From: Prasinococcaceae sp. CCMP 1430
Taxonomy: Eukaryota; Prasinodermophyta; Palmophyllophyceae; Prasinococcales; Prasinococcaceae
Direction of reading: 5' to 3'
DNA: 64,000 nucleotides
Assembly (NCBI GenBank): GCA_013416795.1
Contig: RQSC01000806.1
Span: 33,256 to 97,255 of the forward strand
Below are positions 39,490 through 50,078 of this stretch, one piece after another. The notes beneath the pieces are model-generated. The model made no database searches and was not told the origin of the DNA. It saw only the letters and a list, made by a program, of their open reading frames with translations. Made by a program: the position numbers and the translations under genes. How positions within the stretch are numbered: the first letter of the stretch is position 1; every line of letters starts with the position of its first letter.

Positions 39490-40239
39490 TCACATGAGCA
39501 CGCACTGCGAGCTACCACTGTCGTCAGAGCTGGCCTTGCCCTTGCCCTTGCGCTTCTTCTTGGTTGGCTCCTCCACCCAGCCACTCTCGAGCTATCCACG
39601 CGGAGGCCAAGAGGAATCGCGCGCGCGCGCCATGCACACATGTGCGCGGGCGCATACCCGCGTGTCAGCTCGCGCACGGGTGCACGCGAGCCAACCAATC
39701 GAACGCATCCGCGCGGCCTCGCAAGAGCGTGCGCCCAGGCGGCGCATGCGCAGCGGCACGCACGTATTTGCCCTCAGGCTGAATGTAGGCCTTCCTCTTG
39801 CTGGCAAATCCCGCGGCACCGCCCGAGGAGGACTTCATGCCCTTGGCCTTGTTCGACTGGGCGAGCTCGGCCAGCGTGCGCGGCTTGCCAGAGTTGCTGG
39901 CACCGCCCTGCGGCTGGACGCGGCGGAGCGCGACGGGGTACCCACCGCACCGGGTGCAAAGCGCGTCAGTCAGCGGCTGCACACGGGACAAGGAGGGTGG
40001 AGCGTCGCAGGCGCCACATTCAGGCAGGACCATCCAAGCACGCGCACGCGAGAGTGTGCGCGAGCGCGCCAGCCCTTGAGCCCGTGACCGCGCCCCGCGC
40101 CCGCCCCGCGCGCCGCTTCCGCCCGCCCCGAGCGCGCGCGCGAGAGAGAGAGCCGCGCCCGCCCGCCCCCGCCGCGCACCTTCTTGAAGCCGTCGAACAG
40201 CCCCATCGACGTCACGGCGCGCATCGCGGACGCGGGCAT
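39490..40239 (-). CDS. Small CxxC, polybasic protein ending in a CaaX box (CVLM)
   Basis: Predicted exons 40239-40180, 39976-39764 and 39585-39490 join in phase 0 to give 122 residues. The second exon follows a pyrimidine-rich acceptor ending GTGTGCAG. The text is MGLFDGFKK (an internal Met), then PLTDALCTRCGGYPVALRR with one CxxC pair, then a Ser/Gly/Lys linker. The third exon ends with a polybasic run (EEPTKKKRKGKGK), a Ser/Asp linker and CVLM. A C-terminal C-aliphatic-aliphatic-Met is a classical farnesylation signal, and basic residues just before it resemble membrane-targeting polybasic regions. The family is not recognised. The gene is convergent with the Ldh_2 gene, 36 bp between stops. 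ATGs at 40224 and 40206 are alternative starts. Confidence 0.6.
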
Positions 40240-40577
40240 CGCCGCCGCAGGAAGGGCCACGAGCGCGCGTGCCGGGGGGGGGGAGGAGGCGGGTGGCTCC
40301 TGTGGCGCGCCTCGCTGCGCAGCGCCAGCACGAGCGGATAAGGGTTTAGATGGCGTGCGACGATACATTTCGCGGAATTTTCGAACGCGAAACTTACATC
40401 CGCAAAGTAACCGAAATTCTGTCGGTGCGAGCTCCGTCGCGCGCGGGGCGCGCCCGGCTTGAGCGAGCGCGCACGCGGACGCGCGGGCGTCGAGCGTGCA
40501 TGCGCGCGCCCGCGCGGCAGGCACGCGGCGGCAATTTACGTGGGCCAGCCGGCATGGCGCGGGGCGCGCGCGCGCCA
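40240..40577. other. Intergenic region between the CaaX gene and BRWD
   Basis: A short AT-richer island lies at 40338-40430. On the + strand it reads MACDDTFRGIFERETYIRKV, which looks protein-like but continues into Arg-rich sequence and has no supported partner exon. It is probably promoter sequence of the minus-strand gene at its left. Confidence 0.4.
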
Positions 40578-43500
40578 TCACGGCCGCGGCGGGGCTCCGA
40601 CGGCCAGCCCAGCCGCGACCGCCTCCTCGAGTACGGGGTGTATCATGCGCCTCGCGAAGGTGGTGGCGTAGTCGACAATGGCCTGCACACTGTTGTAGGC
40701 GGCGGCATTCCGCGCGACGCTCCAGCAATCGTGCGCGAACGCCGCCAGCGTGCGGTAGTACCCGTTCTGCACGCGGCTGCGGATGAGCTGCGACTCCATG
40801 GGCACGGCGACTATGTCCGCATACCCGGGCAGCTCCACCCACTGGTCGGCCGTGTCGAAGTAAACGGCACCATGGCAGGTGTTCACTGCAGTCTCCATGG
40901 CCTGCAGCAGCTCTGGCGCGCGTGCGCTCACGTCGGGGTAGGTGAAGGCCTCGTGCAGGCCGAGGGCATCAGGGCCTGGGTCACGCAGCTCCCAGAAACT
41001 GTGACGCATAGCCGCCTCTGGCGGGTCGCCATCGTATTGCACGTGTATGGCCTGCCAAGGGCTCGTGCTGTAGCCTGGGTCGATTGGCTCCACCTTCAAG
41101 ACAATGCCAGAGTACAGGTCCCCTTTGCTCGTTTGTCCCTCTCGGCCCCACCACACGTGACAGGGCTGACCGGGCAGCCATCGCCCGCGCAATACCGTCA
41201 CGTCGTAGAGCTTGGCATGCACGATGAAGTCTGGATCTTCGGAGGGTTGCAAGGCGACGTCGAACTCGCTGCCAGCGAGAGGGCTTCCCGCTGTGGTGAT
41301 ACGAAGCTTAAGTTGCGCGACTGCTTTGCCCGTGATGTCATCGACACCGTACTCCATCCCGAACACCTCACACCGCTCCACCGGCTGCAGCTGCCGCCTT
41401 TCGGCGCCCCGCAGGGTGTTCCAGAGCGCGGAGCGCTCCGCGGCCACATCTTGCGTGTTCTCGAGCACCTGCTGATGACCCTGCCAAAGATACACCACTT
41501 CGTCCCCTAGCTGGGGTATGTACAGCGGGCCGTCCGGGCAGTCATCGCGGCGCAGCCAGCCAAAGTGGTCGAACGTTCGCGCACCGCGAAAGTTGGTCAA
41601 GCGGCGCCCAGGCGACGGTCCCTGAGCCTGCGCGGTAGTTTCCGGCACGTACTCGTCCTCCGTCTCGCCTTCCGACACTTCGTAGTACATGGAGCGCGCG
41701 CGCCGGCGCCGCTTGCTAGCCCTTGCCGGCACACCCTCCTCCCCCTCGTCTCCAGCCTCCGCGTCTTCGTCGTCCGATTCAACACGCCGGCGACGACCGC
41801 TGCGACTGCGCGAACTTCCAGCCCCACCTGCCCGCGAGGAACCACCGCCTGACCGCGAACGGCCACCAAGCCGCCTGCCCCTGCCACGACGCCTGGCCCT
41901 TGAAGGGGCATCGTAGTCGTCGTCATCGTCGTCGTCTTGATCGATCAGCTGATCATAGTCGTCGTCGTCCTCCTCGCTATGACCGAGGTGCTCAGCAGCG
42001 ACGTCAGGGTCGTTCTCCTCATCGTCGTCGGAGTCGCGGTCCTCGATGTCAGCGAGGGTCATCATGCGGGGACCCGTGGTAGGGCCACCAGCAACGGCGG
42101 CCGTGCCAGCCGCCCGCTCGACGGGCGCGGCGGCGCCTTGTGCCGGCGCCATGCCCGCGCCATTACCGCCCCGAACTATGCCCGCCCCGGCGTTCGCGCC
42201 CCACACTGCTTCAGCGGGGTTTACCGCCGCTGCCAGCTCCTCGGCGACGGACCCACGAGTGCCACCAGTGCCGCGTGCCACCGCGATCCGCTGCTGTGGC
42301 GTGAGCTCCGGTGCACCCAATAGGCGCCTGCTCTGGAACGTCGACTGCACGGGGTCGGGGTACGGATCAAAGCTGTGGTCACAGAGCAGCTCGGCAGTTG
42401 GCTCGTTGTCTGGCTCCATGCCACTCGCCTCGTGGAACGCCCGCCCGTCGCTGCTGCGTCGTATCGGATCGAAGTCGCGCTGGAGGAATTGCTCGACGGG
42501 GGCAGACGTGTGCCCCCACGCCTGAGGACCGCCGCCCGGCGCACAACCAACGTCAAGCGTCTCCCAGTAGCCGACATTGTCTGAGATGAGGACATACGTC
42601 CCGTCATTCGACCACCTGCCGTCGTACACCTCGTCGCAGTAGGCACCGCGCCCCTTCGCAAGCGCCGACCCGGTGAGAATGTCCCAAATGATGACCTGCC
42701 CGTCGTAGCCCGCACTCAGAATAAGGCGAGGATCGTACGGGTGAGGATTGACGACGAACACATCTTTCGCGTGCGCCTTGAGGGTGTGCTGCAGATTCCC
42801 GGTCGAGGCGCACCACACGCGCAGAGAGTGATCCGAGTACGCCAGAAAGATGTGCCGGTCGTCAACTGTCCAAGCGCCAGTCTGAATCGCCAGGTAGGTT
42901 GGGCGCGGGCCCTCGCGCCGGCGGTCGCGCCGCCGCTCGCCGCCGTCCTCTCCAAGCGCGTTTGGTGCCGGCGCTTCGACCGCGAGCACACCCGCGCACT
43001 CCCAGCCTGTGGCGATCACGTCGCCTGCCGCTAGGCGCGGCCGCCACACGCGCGCAGTCCCGTCCTTCGACACAGTCAGCATGGAGTCCGTGTTGTTGGC
43101 CCACTCGACGAGCGTGACGTCGTTCTTGTGGCCGCGAAGAGTGAAGAGAAGTTTCTCACTGTCGCGACGGATGTCCCACACCTTGACAGTGCAGTCCTCG
43201 TACGCAGCTGCCATGAAACGCGCAGTCATGTTGAACACCGTAATGTACACCTCGTTGGTGGCCGACGCAGGCGCGGCCGCTGGGCGCGCCGGCTTGAGCG
43301 TCCGCAGCGAGTCACGCGCGTACTTTCTGCAGTCCCAGAGCTTGCACGAGCCATCGTCACTGGAGCTGGCCAGCACGTACTCCGCCGGTGCGCACATGGG
43401 GGGCGCGCTCCGGATGGCCTCTTCGACGACGAATGCGAGGCTGGTCACAGGGCCCAGGTGCCCCAGGAGCACCGCGACGCACCGCCCCGAGGCTAGCGAC

Positions 43501-44246
43501 CAGACGCGGATGCCGCCGTCGTTGGCGCTGCTGGCGACGTATTCATTCGTGGCGTTCACATCCAGCATCGTCACGTCGCCGTCGTGTCCCTTGCACGAGT
43601 GCAGAAGGTACGCGCTGTGTGTGTCCCAGATCTTAACGATGCGGTCGTCCGACCCGGTGATGATGCGATCGCCGGTCTTGTCGAAGGTGCAGCAGTACAC
43701 AGCGTTACGATGGCCCAGGCCGGCTCGCACAGGGGCGAGTGCACGCACACCCAGTGCGGTGGGAAATGCCGTCCGCCCGAGGGCGCGCGCGCCGCGGCAG
43801 GCGTCGCCGCGCTCGCGCGCGCGGAGCGCCATCGCACAGCTCGCCAGCGGCCGCAGCGGCCAGTGCAGCGAGGCGTGCCACGCGGGGGCGGGCCTGCCGC
43901 GGTTCACATCGCCGCAGAGAGCCCCGGGCACGCCAGGGGCTGGCTGGTTGCTGTTCGCGCTATCGAGGGCGACGGTGGCCAGCCGCGCGGCTGGCGCGTG
44001 GCTGTATCGCTCGACGAGCTCGCCGAAGGGCACTGCGTGGCGCCCTCCGAAAATGTCGTAGCGCTCCGGCAGCAGGCCGTAGCGCGCCGCCTCCTCGCGT
44101 AGCACCTGAGCGGCGCGCAAGCACGGCCCTTCTCCGAGGAAGCGTGCCATGAGGAAGTACAGCTCCGCGTGCTGCTCGTCGCTCAGCCCGGGCGGCGGCG
44201 CGCCGCGGGAGAACGCCGGCGGCGGCGGCGCGGCGACGATGCCGCC
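40578..44246 (-). CDS. BRWD: BRWD/PHIP-type WD40-bromodomain chromatin protein (5' end in gap)
   Basis: The frame is open from the N gap (44247) to the stop at 40578-40580, about 1220 residues. Near the N-terminus is a LisH-like helix (HAELYFLMARFLGEGPCLRA). An eight-bladed WD40 propeller follows, from GHRNAVYCCTFDKTGDRIIT to IWDILTGSALAKG. Next come an Asp/Glu- and Arg-rich linker, the BRWD-specific FGWLRRDDCPDGPLYIPQLG plus DEVVYLWQGHQQVL segment, and a C-terminal bromodomain: YADIVAVPMESQLIRSRVQN, GYYRTLAAFAHDC and RNAAAYNSVQAI. Human BRWD1-3/PHIP have the same order but two bromodomains; only one is evident here. These proteins read histone acetylation/methylation and can serve as DCAF adaptors of CUL4. 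The true start lies in or beyond the gap. Confidence 0.9.
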   Translation of the reverse strand, partial: GGIVAAPPPPAFSRGAPPPGLSDEQHAELYFLMARFLGEGPCLRAAQVLREEAARYGLLPERYDIFGGRHAVPFGELVERYSHAPAARLATVALDSANSNQPAPGVPGALCGDVNRGRPAPAWHASLHWPLRPLASCAMALRARERGDACRGARALGRTAFPTALGVRALAPVRAGLGHRNAVYCCTFDKTGDRIITGSDDRIVKIWDTHSAYLLHSCKGHDGDVTMLDVNATNEYVASSANDGGIRVWSLASGRCVAVLLGHLGPVTSLAFVVEEAIRSAPPMCAPAEYVLASSSDDGSCKLWDCRKYARDSLRTLKPARPAAAPASATNEVYITVFNMTARFMAAAYEDCTVKVWDIRRDSEKLLFTLRGHKNDVTLVEWANNTDSMLTVSKDGTARVWRPRLAAGDVIATGWECAGVLAVEAPAPNALGEDGGERRRDRRREGPRPTYLAIQTGAWTVDDRHIFLAYSDHSLRVWCASTGNLQHTLKAHAKDVFVVNPHPYDPRLILSAGYDGQVIIWDILTGSALAKGRGAYCDEVYDGRWSNDGTYVLISDNVGYWETLDVGCAPGGGPQAWGHTSAPVEQFLQRDFDPIRRSSDGRAFHEASGMEPDNEPTAELLCDHSFDPYPDPVQSTFQSRRLLGAPELTPQQRIAVARGTGGTRGSVAEELAAAVNPAEAVWGANAGAGIVRGGNGAGMAPAQGAAAPVERAAGTAAVAGGPTTGPRMMTLADIEDRDSDDDEENDPDVAAEHLGHSEEDDDDYDQLIDQDDDDDDDYDAPSRARRRGRGRRLGGRSRSGGGSSRAGGAGSSRSRSGRRRRVESDDEDAEAGDEGEEGVPARASKRRRRARSMYYEVSEGETEDEYVPETTAQAQGPSPGRRLTNFRGARTFDHFGWLRRDDCPDGPLYIPQLGDEVVYLWQGHQQVLENTQDVAAERSALWNTLRGAERRQLQPVERCEVFGMEYGVDDITGKAVAQLKLRITTAGSPLAGSEFDVALQPSEDPDFIVHAKLYDVTVLRGRWLPGQPCHVWWGREGQTSKGDLYSGIVLKVEPIDPGYSTSPWQAIHVQYDGDPPEAAMRHSFWELRDPGPDALGLHEAFTYPDVSARAPELLQAMETAVNTCHGAVYFDTADQWVELPGYADIVAVPMESQLIRSRVQNGYYRTLAAFAHDCWSVARNAAAYNSVQAIVDYATTFARRMIHPVLEEAVAAGLAVGAPPRP

Positions 44247-44326
44247 NNNNNNNNNNNNNNNNNNNNNNNNNNNNNNNNNNNNNNNNNNNNNNNNNNNNNN
44301 NNNNNNNNNNNNNNNNNNNNNNNNNN
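44247..44326. other. Assembly gap (80 Ns)
   Basis: Undetermined bases that hide the 5' end of the BRWD gene. Confidence 0.95.
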
Positions 44327-45880
44327 CTGTGGCGCCGGCGCCCGCGCGCACCGCGCGCGCGCGCGCGCGCGAACGCGCACACGCACGCAAAACAAACAAA
44401 CAAAAAGTTTTTGTTTTCAGCCTTTTACAGTAATTTGTTTTCACATCGGAGGAAAAAGGAGATGGATGGAATGCACTGCCACACACCACACACAAACAAG
44501 TTTTTATTTTATTTATTATTTCTTTTATTTATTCTTTTCTCTCTTTTATTTTCTTTCGTTCGTTTTGACCTCAGTTCGTAGTTGCGAAGCTTTTTCTTTG
44601 CTGCGAAACCTCGTTCAAAAATTTTCAAAATTTAGAATAAAAGTTTGGTTTCCGAGGCTTCGTTTTCATATCGGAGGACAAAAGAGGATGCACGGGATTC
44701 AATGCGGTGCGGGGCGCGCGTTCGAAAAAAGCGCAGCCCCGCCCTAATAACGCGAGCGCGCGCGCGACGCCGCGGAGGGATCCCCGATAGACCGGGGTTC
44801 CTCCGGTCGAATGTGCGCCAAAAGCTCGCGATCGCCGATCATGGCCCAGGTCAGTCCGGGGGGCACACCGGGGTTGCGAAGTTCGAGCAGGGTCGTTGGG
44901 GGAGGTCCTCTCGGTCGGACCTCGCGCGTTTTTTTTGTTTTTTTTTTTGAAAACGTTAAAAATACGCGGCGGCGCGCGCGCGCCGAGTGCGCGCGATCCC
45001 ACATCAAAACGAATTGAGATCCCTCCGACTGCCGCACGAAAAAGAAAAAGAAAACAAAAAAACAAAAACAAAAACCAAACAAATCAAAAAGTGACTCCAG
45101 TTCAAAACGCATGACGTTTTTTCTTTTTTTTTGTTTGGGGGGAAGGGGGCTTTCTGCACCTTTCGTGTGCTGAGTCTCCCTTCGCGCGAACGGCTACTTT
45201 GCCCACGACGTGCTCCCCCGCGCGGGGCGGGTGCGTTTTGATGGCGCGTTTTTTTGAACCCGCGCGCGCGCGCGCGCGAAACGCGCCCGAGCGGCGCGTG
45301 TGCGCGTGGGGCGACTGCTGCAGTGAATGGGAGAATTGCGAGAACAAGTGGCTCGGCGACACGCCCTCACCACCACCACCACCCGCCAACGCCCGCCCTC
45401 ACCACGCACCACACGCGCACACGCACGTGCACACCCCGTCCAGTGCCCTCCACCTCCCCGCCGCCGCTCGCCGCGCGCGGAATGCCTCTCCTCCCACCCC
45501 ACACTCTCCGACCACACACGCACGCACACGCGCGCGCGCGCGCGCGCGCGGCCGCGCGCGCACACACACACACGGTACACAGGCACACACACACGTGCAC
45601 AGGCACACACACGCACGCACGCACACACACACGCACACACACGCAGTCACACACACAGTCCCCCCCCCCACACCCACCTTCCCTCCGCTGCGCCGTCCGC
45701 ACTCGCGCGCGCCGGCCCAAAGTCCTCGTCGCGCCACACGTCGCGCGCGCACGCAGCGCGCGAGAAAAAAGATAGAAAAAAGAAAAGAAAAAAAGAAAAA
45801 GAAAAAGAAAAAAGGTCGTGTGGGTTCGGTGACGTTTGGGTTCATGTTTGGGGTTGGATGTTTAATAGGGTTAAATGTGT
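44327..45880. other. AT-rich, repeat-rich intergenic block
   Basis: This is the largest gene-poor stretch. It has AT-rich runs (TTTATTTATTATTTC at about 44505-44560) and a diverged direct repeat containing TTTTCAnATCGGAGGA at about 44437 and 44664. A GC-rich island lies at 44750-44930, followed by T/A runs (about 44931-44950, 45035-45085). From about 45510 to 45660 there are long CA and CG dinucleotide tracts, then an A/G tract (about 45763-45815). No complete gene is seen. The island is open on the minus strand (see findings). Confidence 0.7.
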
Positions 45881-47781
45881 AGGTCAATGGGCATGGGGCG
45901 CGCCGCGTCGGGAAACTGGTGGCCGCGGCGAGCCGGCGGGGCGCGCCACTGCGCGAGCGCGGCGCGGCGCCGCTCGACGCGCGGCCGAGCTTCAACTCGT
46001 CGACGAACCCGAACTCGTCGGCGACGCCCGCGAGGGCCGCGAGGCCCTCCTCGGCGCACGAGCCCGCGTCGGCCGCGCGCACGCGACCGGGCAGTGCCCT
46101 GTCGCGCCGCTCGTCGATTTACAGCCGCGGGCCGGTCGCGCGGGCGGACCCACGCCCGACATCGGACAAGGCCTACACGCAGCAAGGCATCCGCACGCTC
46201 ATCGCGTACCTGTCATCGCACGGCTATGATGCGCCCATCTCGCCGAAGCTGCTGGCCGCGCCAACCTCGAAGGACTTCATGCACATCGTGAGCTTCCTCT
46301 TTCGCCGGCTCGACCCCAACATCAAGTTCGTCGGCAAGATGGAGGACGAGGTGCCGCAGGTCTTCAAGCGGCTCCAGTACCCGTTCCAGATATCCAAGAG
46401 CGCACTGTACGCCGTCGGCTCCCCGCACACGTGGCCCGGCCTGCTGGCGGCGCTGGTGTGGCTCGTCGAGCTGCTAGTGTACGAGGAGCGCGCCGAGGAG
46501 GCCCGCGCGGCCGGCAGCAGCGGCGAGGACGCGACCGCCCCGGGCCCGCGCCAGTTCTTTGAGTACGTGAGCAAGGCCTACGGCGCGTTCCTCGCGGGCG
46601 ACGATGACACATGCACGGCGCTGGAGGAGGAGCTGGGCGAGACGTTCCGCCAGCGCGACGCCGCGGCTGCTGACGAGATTGCGAGGCTGGAGAAGGCCAA
46701 CGCGGCGCTCAAGGCCGAGATCGAGGCGGCCGACACCGAGCCTACCCCGCTGGCGCGCGCGCAGGAGAAGCGCGCCAACATGGAGGGCGACGTGGCCAAG
46801 TTTCAGAAGCTCATCTCGAATCTGCAGACCCACAAGGCGCAGCTCGCCAAAAAGTGCGGCGAGCGGATGGCCGAGGCCGAGGCCAAGGCTGCGGAGCTCA
46901 AGGAGGCGCTCGCGGTTGTGGACAACCTGCGCGCGCGAGTGGCCAATCAGGCTGTCAGCCAGGACGACGTCAAGCGCATGCAGCGCGACCGCGCGCGCAT
47001 CAACGACGAGCTGCGCGGCGCGGTGGCGTCGCACGAGGATGCCGAGCGCCAGGCGGACGCCAACGCGGCCGCCGTGGCCGCCAAGTCCGAGGAGCTTGAG
47101 GCCATCGCTAGCGAATACACGTCCAAGGGGGAGGCGTTGCAGGTGCTGCCGGCTGGTGCGAAGCGCGCCAATGGCGTCGACTTCACCTTGGTGATGAACC
47201 CCAACGGCGCCGACGTGTGCGCGACGGACCTCGAGGGCTCCGTGCGCCCTGCGCTGGCGGATGTGGTGGAGGAGTACGCCCAGCGCACGCGCGAGGACAG
47301 GCGCGAGCTCCTCGACCTGCAGGAGCAGCAGCACAAGACAACGGAGTCCCTCGCCGAGGCGCGTGAGGCGAACGCACAGGCGCGCTCCGAGCTCATGGCG
47401 CTCGAGGAGAGATACACGCTGGAGAAGGAACGCGCGGACGCCGACTTCGCGCAGCAGACCAGCGCTGCTGCCAGTGTCGAGGAGGAGCTACGCGAGGAGC
47501 AAACGCGCTCGGCGCGCGAGGCTGCAGAGGCGGAGGCGCGTCTGGCGTCGGCCATGGCCGAGCACGAGCGCGCGACCACGACGTGCGAGGAAGAGCGGGA
47601 GAAGCTAAACTCGCAGTTGCTCAATGCGCTGGACGCGCTCATGAGCCACAAGGCGTACCTGCAGGACACGCTGCAGAAGGTCGTTGAGATGGCGGTCAGC
47701 ACGGCCGACGAGGCCATCGCAGCCGGCGAGCCGGAGGCTGCCACGCCCGTGCTGTCCGGTGTCGCCTCTACGCCCCGGTAG
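45881..47781 (+). CDS. NDC80: NDC80/HEC1 kinetochore protein
   Basis: The frame opens after a TAG just before 45881 and ends at TAG 47779-47781. No in-frame ATG lies before the conserved domain, so a short 5' exon or a sequence error is likely. The N-terminal tail is basic and Ser/Pro-rich (SFNSSTNPNSSATPARAARP), as in NDC80. The calponin-homology domain is clear: SDKAYTQQGIRTLIAYLSSH, SKDFMHIVSFLFRRLDPNIK, EVPQVFKRLQYPFQISKSAL, then AVGSPHTWPGLLAALVWLVE. The remaining 400 residues are coiled coil. NDC80 binds microtubules at the outer kinetochore with NUF2, SPC24 and SPC25. It converges with the CDK gene. Confidence 0.88.
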
Positions 47782-48094
47782 GGGCTGTGAAGCCGCGCTG
47801 CCTCCTGGGGTCGAGCGAAGACGCTGGCGGGGCACACCCACTGTACATACAGGGCGGCAAGGTAGAGAGAGGCAAGATGCGCGCCCGCACGCCCTAAAAC
47901 ATAAGCTCCACGCGTACGTACACGAGCAGGCCCTTGATTCGTCCACATGTCGCGCGAGTATTGTTGTTTTTATGGTACACGCGCCTACGCGTGGCGTGGC
48001 GCAAGCGCTATGTCAAAAGCAGCCAGCTAGGAGCACCGAACAGTCCGCAGGGGGGCGCCGGCGTGGCTGCCCACCAGATGGCGCCTTGCAGCAC
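47782..48094. other. Convergent 3' intergenic region
   Basis: It lies between the NDC80 and CDK stops. No gene, repeat or structured element is seen. Confidence 0.5.
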
Positions 48095-50078
48095 TCAGCG
48101 GTGCTGATACCCGCCACCCGGCCCTGGCCTCGGCGGCGGCCCGCCTCGCTGTCCAGGTGGTTGGTTGCCATGCTGCTGAGCACTGTAAGGCGGGTGGGCC
48201 CCGCGGCCACCGCCATAGGGGGCGGGCGGGTATCCACCAGGACCTGCAGCGGGTGGATGGCCGTACGGCGCGGGCGCCCCCCTCTGCGCGCCCGGCGCGG
48301 CCACCTGCGGAGCGTAACGCCCAGCTGCGGTTGACGGCGCGGCGCCGTAGCCGCCTGCCGCGGACTGAGGTGCATAGCCTGGACGATAGCCACCGGCAGC
48401 TGCAGCAGCAGGCGGGACCCCGTAGCTCCCAGCGACAGCCGACTGCGGCTGTGAATGGGGCGCGGCCGACGCGGCCGCCGCCGTCGCTGTTGGGGCCGGC
48501 ATGTAGTTGGCCGCGCGTGCGCGCTTCGCCGCCGCCCCCGGGTTCGCGGCGTTGCGCTTCGCCTCCTCCTTGCGCTTCTTGGCTTGGTACTCGTGCGATG
48601 ATTGCTCGTACCGGGGCAGGTCCTCGGGCTTTGCCATCTTGTCACCGGTCCAGAAGTAGTCGTCATCGATCGCCTCTTTAGCTGAGATGCGTTTGGAGGG
48701 GTCGAGCTCGAGCATCTTGCTAATGAGGGTGAGCGCCTTGGGAGGAAACTTCTGGAATACCTCGTTGAGCCTCCCAGGCTGTGCCTCCTGATCCTGGAAG
48801 AGCTTCCAGTTCTTGAGCTTCGTCACGCCCGGCCAGTTGCTCTCGTTGGGCGTGCCGCACAGACGGAAGATCAGCTGGAGCTGCTCCACATCTTTCTTTC
48901 CCGGAAGGATGGGCTTGCCGTGGATCAGCTCAGCGAAGATGCAACCCACCGACCACATGTCCACGCCCGGCCCGTACTTGTCTGCACCGAGCAGCAGCTC
49001 CGGAGGCCGGTACCAGAGCGTGATCACCTTGTTGGTGAGCACGTGCGACTCCGTGTAAGGACGTGCCAAGCCGAAGTCCGCAATTTTGAGGTTGTTGTCC
49101 TTGTCGATCAGCAGATTCGAGCCCTTGATGTCGCGGTGCAGGATGTTGCTCGCGTGGCACGCATTCACGCCCCTGAGGAGCTGCATCATGTAGCACTTGA
49201 TCGCGTCCTGCCCGAACTTGATGCCAGGCGTGTCCGCGAGGCCCGTCAGGTCGTGGTCCAGGTACTCCATGACCATGTAAATGGAGCCTTTCATGGCGTT
49301 CTCTGCACTTGGTGCGCTCACCACGATCTCCTTGAGCTTCACGATGTACGGGCTGTTGAGCGCCTTGAGGATCTTTATCTCCCGGATGGCCGTGATGGGT
49401 ACGCCTTCCTTCTCCTTGTCCATGCGCACCTTCTTCAGCGCCTGTGTGTGCGCGCGGCAGATGTTGGAGGGAACGACCCGAGGTGCAAGCGATCAAGAAA
49501 CAGGGGCACCGGTCACATGCATGTGCGGGGCGGTGTCAGTGACCGAGGAGCCTCTGGCGCTCTCTTGGCGGTGGCCGCGGCTGACGCGTAGCGCGGAGGC
49601 GCATTCAACCCCACTCCGTCGGCAAGGACCGCAGCTCACGTACCACTATCTCCCCTGTCTCCTTGTCCCTCGCCATGTACACCATGCCGTACGTGCCCTC
49701 GCCGACCTGTTCAATACGCTCGAAGTTGTTCTGCGTAGAACGCGCGCGCGCGGGCAGGCGAGCGCCAGCGTTAGGGCGGTGCGTGGCGGGCAGCGAAAGA
49801 CCCCAACGCACCGTCGCGGGAGGCGACCGCGAGCGCAGCCGTATCGGCGCGCGCACGCGTGGGTCGGGCGTGCTGCTCACGCCGGATCACATCCCCCCCT
49901 CCCCCCCTCCACCACACGCACACACACACACACACACATGCAATCGCGCGCCCGCGGCGGCGCATGGCGACGCACCACGCTGCGCGTCACCCATGGCGGC
50001 CTGCGCGTGATCGCGCCGCCGCTCACCAGCTCGATGCCCTCCTCCTGCAGCTTGGCGGCAGGGGAGGCGGGACCCACC
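48095..50078 (-). CDS. CDKC: CDKC/CDK9-CDK12-like transcriptional cyclin-dependent kinase
   Basis: The firm exons are 49730-49644 (NNFERIEQVGEGTYGMVYMA, Gly loop) and 49441-48095. Splicing gives GEIVALKKVRMD, with the catalytic Lys. The cyclin-binding helix is PITAIRE, as in plant CDKC and animal CDK12/13. The HRD motif is HRDIKGSNLLI, the DFG motif ADFGLARPY, and the activation segment VLTNKVITLWYRPPELLLG carries the T-loop Thr. A Gly/Pro/Tyr/Gln-rich C-terminal tail of about 170 residues follows the kinase, as in CDKC. Such kinases phosphorylate the RNA polymerase II CTD. A further 5' exon ending LQEEGIEL at 50027 (donor GTGAGC) is phase-compatible, but no ATG was found for it. The gene is divergent from RecQ. 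Confidence 0.9.

Noticed and set aside
40350-40430. Short protein-like + strand ORF MACDDTFRGIFERETYIRKV
   Set aside because: It runs into Arg-rich sequence, has no partner exon and sits in the promoter region of a minus-strand gene.
44790-44945. Possible 5S or SRP-like RNA before a T-run (GAAGTTCGAGCAGGGTCG)
   Set aside because: Only a short resemblance to the 5S internal region; the 5' and 3' arms do not pair convincingly and the spacing is wrong.
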